From Nematocida ironsii (lineage: Eukaryota > Microsporidia), in contig LTDK01000101.1 in NCBI GenBank assembly GCA_001642415.1, positions 1 to 47,316 on the forward strand: a DNA stretch of 47,316 nucleotides. Direction: 5' to 3'. Below the pieces are notes generated by a model that was not told the DNA's origin, made no database searches, and saw only the letters and a list, made by a program, of their open reading frames with translations. Of the stretch, positions 1 through 7,603 are shown piece after piece. A program made the translations under genes and the position numbers. How positions within the stretch are numbered: the first letter of the stretch is position 1; every line of letters starts with the position of its first letter.

Positions 1-59
1 AATAGATCTAGATGCGTATAATGCATGGTCACTCTACCATATTTAGACAAATTAATTAT

Positions 60-720
60 TTTTTGAAGGTATTTAAAGGCCTCGCATTCTGAGTTTCAGT
101 GTCCCGGAGAGCTGCTTCTCTTTCTTGTGCAGTGAAGTTATAAGTAGTGTGCTGAGAGGTGCAGGAGAACTCGACATTCAATACTCGGGCGGGGTCTTCT
201 ACTATCACATCCCTTCGGGGGAGCCATATGGGTTAGATTATGCTCCAATCTTTTTATTAGGTAATTCGACGCATGTTACTTTTTCCCTTGATGCTTGTAC
301 ATCTAACATTTAGAACCGCTGCGTAGTCTGCACCGACTTAATAAGGCACTAGCGCGTACATGAATTCCCCTTCCTGTACCTCTACCACAGCACACTGCTT
401 ATAACTTCGTTGTACCGGATTATACTATATCACTGGCATAGGCGTAATATATATGCGATATCTGTGTAGTAAGCTGGACCTCAACTCGCAGTAAGACGCT
501 GTATCAATTACATATACATAATAAGTATGTTTAGTAATGATTTACTGTAAGCAGACAGTACAGTGCAATCCCCATGTACACAGCCAGTACACCTATTATT
601 AAATAAACGGCTACTCCAATCTGTCTGCTATTTATAAGGCAGTGCTTGGCTCTGCTGTTCTATCCCCAACTGTATAATATCCTCTGTCCGTAAGCCTCGA
701 ATGGCTTTTTATTTTAAATT
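60..720. other. GC-richer gene-free island with inverted repeat
   Basis: This stretch is clearly richer in G and C than the AT-rich DNA to its right. It has no convincing gene. The longest stop-free run is 77-313 on the plus strand, with no ATG at a sensible place and no family I recognise. Neither strand shows rRNA or tRNA landmarks that I can identify. It contains an imperfect inverted repeat (see next entry). It may be a decayed gene, a decayed mobile element or a structured RNA locus; I cannot decide between these. From about 720 to 1201 the sequence is plain AT-rich spacer in which I see nothing. Confidence 0.5.
130..412. repeat. imperfect inverted repeat, about 37-bp arms
   Basis: The left arm lies at about 130-167 and the right arm at about 370-412. 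The shared core is GAAGTTATAAG, then T or C, then AGTGTGCTG (20 of 21 positions alike). After a small gap follows AGAGGT, one mismatch, then CAGGA. About 200 bp separate the arms. Similarity stops outside the arms. This fits terminal inverted repeats of a short non-autonomous element or the stem of a large hairpin. Confidence 0.7.
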
Positions 721-1201
721 CTTATTCCATACATAAACTTAAAATTACTTCTGCTATATAACTATTATTATTATAATATTTCGAGCTGTGAAATATGCAT
801 TAAATAAAAGCTGTATTAAATGTACAAATAGACAAAACAAACTAGAAGACAAATGGATTAAAAGGCAGTTCAATCTGAAAATGCATAAGAATTAGCATAA
901 AGAATAATTAAGAGATATAATATAAAATCAACAACAAAATATATTTGTTCATTAATAAACACATACAATGCATACACAACTAGTATAATCATCAGATATA
1001 TTATGTAGGATAGAATAATTAGTACGCTTAATAATATTTTAATATAAATTTCTGATTATATTGAATTTTTATTATATTTCGAAATTCTTTCTAATAAACA
1101 GAAGATAGTCATATATACTCTGTCTACTAATATTAGAACGTGTTTAAATATACTTAAATATTATATAAGCAACGAATAAGCCATTTTAATAATTATTAGT
1201 G

Positions 1202-2746
1202 TTATATAGATGCTGCATCATACACATCAGACCAATTTAAGGTTACATATGTAGCTCCCACTATAAATAGAATTACTGCTAATATTGGTGCTATTACAGG
1301 CGATACTTTTTTATATATGCTCTTACACTGGTTTATGTAATTCTTAATTTTACTAAAGGAAGTTTCAGTCTTAGGACGTATTGGCATGATAGGAGTTAGT
1401 AGTCCACATATTTTCTCTCTTACATATTGTATCTGAGTTGGCGTAAGATTGCTAAGATTATTTAAAATATTTTGGTATTCTTGATCCACTTCGGCTTTAT
1501 ACTCTGAAAAGAGAAACTCATAGGTTTCAATATTTTCTATCTTTGCTCGGTGGTCTTGAATCTCGTCTAAAAGCTGCTTCATAATTAATTCCTGATTGGT
1601 ATTAGATGAGTCTTCTGATTTAGATGTTGAATCAGATGATGCTTTGGGCTGTGACCCCATTTCATTTTTTAATTCTGAAATTTTTTGATTACAATTCTCT
1701 ATATCAGAGTTATACTTAGAGATTTGCTTGTTTAATTGATCTATGTAAAGATTGTGGTTAATTCTTGGGCATACTATGTTTAACTTATTAAATAGTTTAA
1801 AGAATGTAGAATTTTCATCTTTATATACCGCAGAGGTAATCATATCATTAAGACCTGCCAATGTGCCTTCACTCTGTTCTGTGTAAAGTTTTATGTAGTA
1901 TTTTTCTATTAAATTGGCCAGGTCAATTACTACCTTCTGGCACAGTTCAATAGAGGGTTTGTTATTACATATAGACTTTACTACATCCAGAGAAGGGCTG
2001 TTTATTAGAGCAGAGTACTTCTTGTCAATCTTTCCATCCACGAATATATTTGTGCTTTCAATAAAACTACTCGCTATTTTAACTAACTCAGCAGTGTTGC
2101 TGTTTAAATAGTCCAATCCAGCATCAATTAAATATGTTTTGTCCTTGGATTGTACATAGAGATCATCTAACGAATAGTTACTAATAAGAATATCCTCCTG
2201 TTTGGCATTCTTAATAGATCCACTATTACATGCAATTATTTTCTGTAATTCTCCCATTAGACTAACTTCCTTCATTGATCTAAGAATTATATGTGCATAG
2301 TTAGTTATATACTCATTCCAGTCCTTTCCTTCTTTTTTAAATACACTGTATATTGTATTAATATCCTCCATTAACTCGGCATTAACTGTGCTATCTCCAT
2401 TTAATTCATTTTTAAGATCTTTTAATTTCTCCTCTAAGGCAGATATCATAGTCTCATCTGGTTTTTTTTCTTGTACGGGGGTTTTGTCACTCGAGTTGTT
2501 TAGTAAATATTGTAAGTTAGACTGAATTAATTTTTCTCTTATAATGGATTTAAGTTCTTCTGTTTTACTAATTTTATCATCAGTAAATACTGCAATAGTT
2601 CCTTCGGAATAGATTGTTTCTAATGCTGCAATAATTCCATCTTTACCAAACTGGCTGTACATATCAACCACTTTTTCTATAATATTTTCAAAGTTTCTAC
2701 TTATTTCTTTAATAGTAAGCTCTGATCTGATCTGGCTATTTTCCAT
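1202..2746 (-). CDS. hypothetical tail-anchored coiled-coil protein
   Basis: This 514-residue protein has no family I recognise. It starts at an ATG just downstream of an A/T-rich leader. Most of the chain is Lys/Glu/Asn-rich and predicted helical; heptad-like stretches around residues 80-125 and 340-410 suggest coiled coils. A Ser-rich patch lies near residue 370. One hydrophobic segment close to the C-terminus (about residues 483-505) is followed by a short acidic tail. There is no N-terminal signal sequence, so the topology looks tail-anchored, with the bulk facing the cytoplasm. Position next to other membrane-anchored orphan proteins and lack of homologues known to me suggest a lineage-specific gene. 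Function unknown. Confidence 0.75.
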   Translation of the reverse strand: MENSQIRSELTIKEISRNFENIIEKVVDMYSQFGKDGIIAALETIYSEGTIAVFTDDKISKTEELKSIIREKLIQSNLQYLLNNSSDKTPVQEKKPDETMISALEEKLKDLKNELNGDSTVNAELMEDINTIYSVFKKEGKDWNEYITNYAHIILRSMKEVSLMGELQKIIACNSGSIKNAKQEDILISNYSLDDLYVQSKDKTYLIDAGLDYLNSNTAELVKIASSFIESTNIFVDGKIDKKYSALINSPSLDVVKSICNNKPSIELCQKVVIDLANLIEKYYIKLYTEQSEGTLAGLNDMITSAVYKDENSTFFKLFNKLNIVCPRINHNLYIDQLNKQISKYNSDIENCNQKISELKNEMGSQPKASSDSTSKSEDSSNTNQELIMKQLLDEIQDHRAKIENIETYEFLFSEYKAEVDQEYQNILNNLSNLTPTQIQYVREKICGLLTPIMPIRPKTETSFSKIKNYINQCKSIYKKVSPVIAPILAVILFIVGATYVTLNWSDVYDAASI

Positions 2747-3196
2747 ATTTATAATTTCAGTAGTAAAAAAAATATTAAATAGTTTCGGATTTATATAAAT
2801 TAAACTATAAATATATAAAATCAGAAAAGGATATTAAAATATAAATGACTGTCATAGCTTATAACTACATGAATAAATAATAGAAAATTCCTAATTATAT
2901 AATTTATAATATAAAGCAATTAGTAGTAATAAGAAACTTTATTTTTAGTTAGATGTAATATCTAGTTATATACAGAATCTTTTATTTCTCTTATTCATCG
3001 AGGCAATTTTAGTGTATATCCAGTTAGGTTTCATAAAATATCTGATGCAGATCGATTATATTATTTAAGTATTTCATGGTGTGATATAAAACTATGTAAA
3101 TATAGATTTATTGTGTGATCATTGTAGTTGGTATTTTTTGTTGGATTTAGGGGTAATTCTAAAGCTATTTATGTTGTAAATGACAAAAAATTTCTA
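2747..3196. other. AT-rich intergenic spacer
   Basis: This is spacer between the divergent genes at 1202-2746 (minus) and 3197-3754 (plus). It is strongly AT-rich and holds short A and T runs. I see no RNA gene or repeat. Promoters for both genes must lie here. A TTG-started extension of the plus-strand gene (3128-3196) is possible but not favoured. Confidence 0.6.
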
Positions 3197-3754
3197 ATGA
3201 GCAAAGAATTAGAAAAGAAAAAAACAGTATCAAAGAAGAAAATAGCATTTGCACTTTTCTTATGTGTATTAATAAGTATATTTGGTGTTCGGTGGTTAAC
3301 TCCAAGACCGGGCAAGGTGTTTAAACGAACTCCCAATCTAAAGATTAATATAAAATCCAAATCTAATGCAAGAAAACCACATGATCAACCACAAGATGAT
3401 GGTTCAAACCAATCCACTGCAGCACAAATGGATATACCAAAAATTGCATTGTTTGACGCTCCAAGCAATCCACATACTAGTACACAAAGCAATATACCAA
3501 GAAACTCTTCAAATAATCCACATGAATACACATCTGGTAATTCACATAATCACACAGTAAGTGATATATCAAGAAATACACATGGCAATGCTGTGCCAAG
3601 TGCACCCCCATTAGAGACAGAAACTACAAATGCACAAATGGCGCCCCCTGCGTATACGGATGTTTTCCCAGAAAATTCATCCGGGGCACTTAGCGGTACA
3701 AATACATCAAGTCTTCCTCCTTCTTACCATGAAATTTATCCCCATTTACACTAA
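3197..3754 (+). CDS. type II membrane protein with PSAP and PPxY motifs
   Basis: This 185-residue orphan protein starts at the first in-frame ATG (3197). The frame is open upstream to a TTG at 3128, which I reject as a start. A very basic N-terminus (KELEKKKTVSKKK) is followed by a transmembrane segment at about residues 16-33. The rest is a Pro/Ser/Asn/His-rich, apparently disordered tail. By the positive-inside rule the N-terminus is cytoplasmic and the tail faces outward. The tail carries PSAP (3596-3607), PPAY (3644-3655) and PPSY (3716-3727), the classical short motifs for binding TSG101/Vps23 (PSAP) and Nedd4-type WW domains (PPxY). Repeated NPH and NSH units with Thr and Ser precede them. 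The motifs are seen; their use is inferred. Lineage-specific. Confidence 0.75.
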   Translation: MSKELEKKKTVSKKKIAFALFLCVLISIFGVRWLTPRPGKVFKRTPNLKINIKSKSNARKPHDQPQDDGSNQSTAAQMDIPKIALFDAPSNPHTSTQSNIPRNSSNNPHEYTSGNSHNHTVSDISRNTHGNAVPSAPPLETETTNAQMAPPAYTDVFPENSSGALSGTNTSSLPPSYHEIYPHLH

Positions 3755-4516
3755 TATCCATTAATTAATAAATTACTATTAATATACAGCTAAAATAGTT
3801 CTAAATTATGGAAAAATCCTATTAGAACTCTTTTTTAGTGAAAATCCTATTTTATACTCTGTGCGTGTGTAAGTAAAAATAAATAAATTTAGAAACTAAG
3901 AAAATTGGCAAATTTCTTGTGATTGATAAACACGTAAACCAAAATTAAAAAATGATTAGAAACAGCATAAACACTCTTCTCAAGAAAGAACATCTAAGTA
4001 AAATTCATTGGCTAACATGACGTTTTTAACATGCACAGTGCACTGTACTTCCTATTCTATATGAGAGTTGATTGGCTCATTTAAGAAACCAACAGAAGAA
4101 CATATGAAAGTATGTGAATTTCAGCATATAAGAAATTATCTACTCTTATTGTTTATTTACACCTATGCACGGCAACTAATATATAAATATGCATTCTACA
4201 AGTAATAGATACTTATAATTAAATTCTGGATATATGTATACACTAAAAACATTCTATATTTGTTTTTATTATAACGGATATCCTGTAAAATCCGCTGTAG
4301 TTTGTGACCTATAGGAAGGAGTCTTTTATTTATTGGCTCTTCATATATCTGTTGGGATTTTTAAATATTATTGGATCAGGTGATGACCCTATAAAATCAT
4401 TTTATAGAAATGGTTGGCATGCAGGATTTCTCCTGAATATTGATTTGTATATTTGCTTGTTTATAATTGGTATATAATTTCTTTGATCTATATAATGGGC
4501 ATTCATATGAAAACGC
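3755..4516. other. intergenic spacer, no gene seen
   Basis: About 760 bp separate two plus-strand orphan genes. The sequence is AT-rich with mixed composition and no open frame worth calling. I see no tRNA, repeat array or clear terminator. The last 150 bp must hold the promoter of the repeat protein gene at 4517. Confidence 0.6.
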
Positions 4517-5485
4517 ATGGAAATATCTAGTGTGTTGAAAACTATACTGAAGATTATTCTTTGTATACTTATTATAGGTATTATTATCTTCATTATATAT
4601 AAAATATACAAATGGTTTAAAAAACCCGGTAGTTCTCAAGCTATGGGAATTATTATGATGGGAGATGACAACTCTCAGCAGGGCGGAGGCCAAGGTGGTC
4701 AGGGCGGCCAACAAGGAGGAAGCGGTGGCGGAAGCGGCGGAAGTGGAGGAGGTAATCCTCAACAAGGCGGAGGCCAAGGTGGCCAGCAAGGCGGCCAACA
4801 GGGTGGCCAAGGAAGTCAAGGTGGCCAACAAGGTGGCGGTGAAGGAGGCCAGCAAGGTGAAGGCGAAGGAGGCCAACAAGGTGAAGGCGAAGGAGGCAAA
4901 GACGGTGAAAAACCAGAGGGTGAAGAAAAGCCAGAAGGTGAAGAAAAACCAGAGGGTGAAGAGAAGCCAGAAGGTGAAGAGAAGCCCGAAGGTGAAGAGA
5001 AGCCCGAAGGAGAAGAAAAACCAGAAGGTGAAGAGAAGCCCGAAGGAGAAGAAAAACCAGAAGGTGAAGAAAATCCAGCAGAAGGCGGGGAGAAGCCTGA
5101 AGGAGAAGAAAATCCTGCAGAAGGTGGAGAAAAGCCCGAAGGAGAAGAAAATCCTGCAGAAGGTGGAGAAAAGCCCGAAGGAGAAGAAAATCCTGCAGAA
5201 GGCGGGGAAGCCCCAGCAGAAGGTGAGGCAGGCGCTGATGCCGGCGGTGAGGCAGGAGGTGCCGATGCAGGTGGTGCTGATGCCGGAGGTGCTGATGCAG
5301 GGGGCGCTGATGCAGGAGGTGCTGATGCCGGTGGTGCTGATGCTGGTGGTGCTGATGCCGGAGGTGCTGATGCAGGAGGTGCTAGTGGAGGTGACGCAGG
5401 AGGTGCTGATGCTGGTGGTGCTGGTGGAGGTGACGCAGGAGGTGCTGGTGGCGATGCCGGAGGTGCTCCTGCAATTGGTCAATAA
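4517..5485 (+). CDS. membrane-anchored Gly/Glu/Ala repeat protein
   Basis: This 322-residue protein has one transmembrane segment at about residues 9-32, then a tail made almost wholly of repeats. Residues 53-130 are Gly/Gln-rich. Residues 131-184 are nine hexapeptides of the type EKPEGE. Residues 185-230 are 13-residue units combining ENPAEGG with EKPEGE. Residues 238 onward are mostly GGADA pentapeptides. The tail is highly acidic and surely disordered. Repeats with nearly identical codons show recent expansion, so copy number should vary between isolates. The repeats keep two other frames open (minus 4397-5482 and plus 4665-5498), but only this frame has a sensible N-terminus and balanced use of residues. 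No known family; a surface, spore-wall or polar-tube-associated role is speculation. Confidence 0.8.
   Translation: MEISSVLKTILKIILCILIIGIIIFIIYKIYKWFKKPGSSQAMGIIMMGDDNSQQGGGQGGQGGQQGGSGGGSGGSGGGNPQQGGGQGGQQGGQQGGQGSQGGQQGGGEGGQQGEGEGGQQGEGEGGKDGEKPEGEEKPEGEEKPEGEEKPEGEEKPEGEEKPEGEEKPEGEEKPEGEEKPEGEENPAEGGEKPEGEENPAEGGEKPEGEENPAEGGEKPEGEENPAEGGEAPAEGEAGADAGGEAGGADAGGADAGGADAGGADAGGADAGGADAGGADAGGADAGGASGGDAGGADAGGAGGGDAGGAGGDAGGAPAIGQ
4907..5470 (+). repeat. in-gene tandem repeats of 18, 39 and 15 bp
   Basis: Three consecutive coding minisatellites lie inside the gene at 4517-5485. An 18-bp unit (EKPEGE) runs from 4907 to about 5068. A 39-bp unit (ENPAEGG plus EKPEGE) runs from about 5069 to 5206. 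A 15-bp unit (GGADA) runs from about 5228 to 5470. Unit lengths are all multiples of three, so gain or loss keeps the frame. Confidence 0.85.
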
Positions 5486-5878
5486 GATTAACTACTAATA
5501 ACTTACATTGTCTGTGTTTGCTCAGGCAAATGGATTTGTACTTAATCTAACCCCTTTGCGGTATTTTGTTAAACTATAATAGTTTGTTTAATAAAAATTT
5601 TATGTAATTTGGTCCATACTTATATGTAAATGCATTTTTTATTGTGTTAATACTGAATTCTAATTATGTTAGATGAACAATTATCATTTGACAGCCTGTT
5701 AATGCTTTTTGAAATCCAAACTATGCCTGAAATTAATTCTTATCCATTAATTTTGAGTCATTTCGGGCTAGTCATATTTTTCATTAAAATATTGTCACTG
5801 TCTACTGTACAATGTACTAAATAAAATAGTGCACGATGTTAAATATTATCTAAAGTACTGTTCTTATAATAACAATAT
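5486..5878. other. intergenic spacer between convergent genes
   Basis: This is AT-rich spacer between the 3' ends of the repeat-protein gene and SPT4. I see no gene, repeat or RNA here. Confidence 0.6.
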
Positions 5879-6223
5879 CTATACAATAAAGGATTTGTTC
5901 CTTGGATGATATGTACGTCCAGCCCTTTCTAATGCAAGTATTTTACTTTCTGGTAATTCTCCCTCCATAGTCATTGCATATAGTCCTGGTATAAATGAGT
6001 CCATATGCTGCCATTTGGCAACCCATGACGACTTTGCATTGTGCATCCCAATCACTCCTGTGAATCTATCTGTTGTGCAGTCTAAAACATTGTCCGTGCT
6101 GTTTTTCATGCCTAGTGCCACACAGTTGCCACATCCTTCTTCTTTAAACTGTGCCTGCGTCATAATTAGTGAGCATCCTAGACATGCTCTTAGCTTTTTG
6201 CTAATTGACGGTGGTAAGCTCAT
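5879..6223 (-). CDS. SPT4: transcription elongation factor Spt4
   Basis: Spt4 forms the DSIF complex with Spt5 and supports processive elongation by RNA polymerase II. The 114-residue product is full length for the family. Zinc-binding cysteines are C14, C17, C31 and C34 (motifs LRACLGC and GCGNC). The following core has the family pattern of CTT, then FTGVIGM, SWVAKWQ and PGLYAM. I start at MSLPPS (6223). An in-frame ATG 45 bp upstream would add a non-conserved 15-residue stretch and is less likely. The gene stands alone between spacers and belongs with the other elongation and chromatin genes in the window (STH1-like, TFIIS). Confidence 0.95.
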   Translation of the reverse strand: MSLPPSISKKLRACLGCSLIMTQAQFKEEGCGNCVALGMKNSTDNVLDCTTDRFTGVIGMHNAKSSWVAKWQHMDSFIPGLYAMTMEGELPESKILALERAGRTYHPRNKSFIV

Positions 6224-6664
6224 AATATGAAAAATACAAAAATATATTTTACCACATAAATACTGCAATAACTAAAATATAGACAGGTTCGACTAGAATA
6301 CAAAATAAATTCAGAATATACACTTTAGAGTATATAAATCTATTTAATAATCTATATGAGAAAAATAAACAGAGAAGCTGTATAATTTTATATAAATATT
6401 GATATAACATAAAATCCTATAATTCCTAGATTTATAAAAATCTGGTTATATTTAAGTATTTGGTTGGTTTATGTAATAACTAGTCTGTATGCACTTTAAG
6501 TTTGTATTGCATTGCACCAAATTTCACTTAAAATAATTATAAATTTTATATTTATAAACCCTTCACATAGTGATTTAATTTAAATATTGAGTACATATTT
6601 TATTTTAATTCAACCCAGGAATGAAATTAGATTAAATACAGAAGCAGTAAAATAGTACACTGAA
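6224..6664. other. AT-rich spacer downstream of the transposase remnant
   Basis: This stretch lies downstream of the piggyBac-like ORF on the minus strand, where the catalytic half of a transposase would be expected. It is AT-rich, and I find no readable continuation and no obvious terminal inverted repeat. Confidence 0.5.
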
Positions 6665-7456
6665 CTAATTTGAATCACTTTCATCACTGCTTATATCTGC
6701 TGAGAACTGAACATCACCAGCAGACACAATTAAACAATCTGATGGCTCATGTAATTTGCTGGGGTCGGTATGCACAGTATCAGAGACATGTTCTGCTGAA
6801 ACCGGATCCCGGAATTTCAGATTATTTCTGGCTGAAATAGAAGTATTATATGGATAGGAGAGCATACTTCGACGGTTGAATCTATTTTGATTTGTTGCAT
6901 ATGTATTCCTTGAAAGAGTATTTATTATTTCAAAAGTATCTAGATCCTTATCTGTAGTAATATCAAGAGCGAGTTCAGCTGTTGGGTGGTTAATACGCTG
7001 TACACACATGAAGATATCCAGAAATCGACGATATGTCATGTTTTGCTTTATGGTCGGATTACAGACAGTCGGATCATCTGACCAATAATCAGAAATATTT
7101 GGACGTATATGTAAACTAATAAGATGCACAATTGCAAAAAACACTTGCATCTCCTCAACAGGCACAGAAACTAAGCCAAACTCTTTTTTTATAGGAAATT
7201 CTTTCTTCATATTATTCATATTGTTTTTTTCTAAATAAAGCTGGTTTATTCTACTACATATATTCTGCATATTATCTTCTGAAATGCACATTTTAAACAT
7301 TTTAAATTGCAAATCATAGTCAATTTCTATTTTAGGGGGAAATTTCTTAAAGAAATAAGAAGAACCGTCCTGTTCCTTTATATCACGAAAAGAGATTTCA
7401 GTAGCTGGCGGTTTACCGTCAAATGGGCTGGGATTATTACTGCTTTGTGTGCACAT
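6665..7456 (-). CDS. piggyBac transposase-like protein, N-terminal part only
   Basis: This 263-residue product resembles the N-terminal part of the piggyBac (DDE_Tnp_1_7) fold. The region around residues 100-155 has the family pattern: a hydrophobic helix (FFAIVHLISLHIRPNISDYW), then a segment with proline, then YRRFLDIFMCVQRI. In complete transposases of roughly 500-600 residues the DDD catalytic domain and a C-terminal Cys-rich finger follow. Here the protein turns into a Ser/Asp-rich acidic tail and stops, so no catalytic domain is present. It is therefore either a truncated relic or a domesticated N-terminal domain. The open frame of 263 codons without a stop argues that it is, or was recently, maintained. 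The ATG at 7456 fits. Family call moderate. Confidence 0.6.
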   Translation of the reverse strand: MCTQSSNNPSPFDGKPPATEISFRDIKEQDGSSYFFKKFPPKIEIDYDLQFKMFKMCISEDNMQNICSRINQLYLEKNNMNNMKKEFPIKKEFGLVSVPVEEMQVFFAIVHLISLHIRPNISDYWSDDPTVCNPTIKQNMTYRRFLDIFMCVQRINHPTAELALDITTDKDLDTFEIINTLSRNTYATNQNRFNRRSMLSYPYNTSISARNNLKFRDPVSAEHVSDTVHTDPSKLHEPSDCLIVSAGDVQFSADISSDESDSN

Positions 7457-7603
7457 ATCTTACAAAGACACCAAAAAATTATTTATTTCTTATGACAAAT
7501 GTATAATGGCGGTAAATATAAAAAGCATGGGGTATGCAGGGGTATTGTTGGACAAATTATTCATTTAAACGTATAGACATCTGTATAATTTGATTTTTAT
7601 TGC

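Noticed and set aside
125..313. 62-codon plus-strand ORF in the left GC-rich island
   Set aside because: It starts at TTG, and the frame has no ATG at a suitable place and no recognisable family; kept only as part of the island description.
60..720. Ribosomal RNA fragment at the left end
   Set aside because: Neither strand shows any universal rRNA motif I could recognise, despite the higher GC content.
3128..3196. N-terminal extension of the PSAP/PPxY protein
   Set aside because: It would need a TTG start; the ATG at 3197 gives a normal basic N-terminus before the membrane helix.
4397..5482. Long minus-strand ORF (361 codons) with Ser/Thr/Cys and Phe/Leu repeats
   Set aside because: It is the antisense of the coding repeats at 4517-5485; repeats without stops in one frame leave other frames open. 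It has no sensible N-terminus or balanced composition.
4665..5498. Second plus-strand ORF (277 codons) in the same repeats
   Set aside because: Shifted-frame shadow of the repeat protein, starting inside it, with low-complexity Lys/Val/Glu text only.
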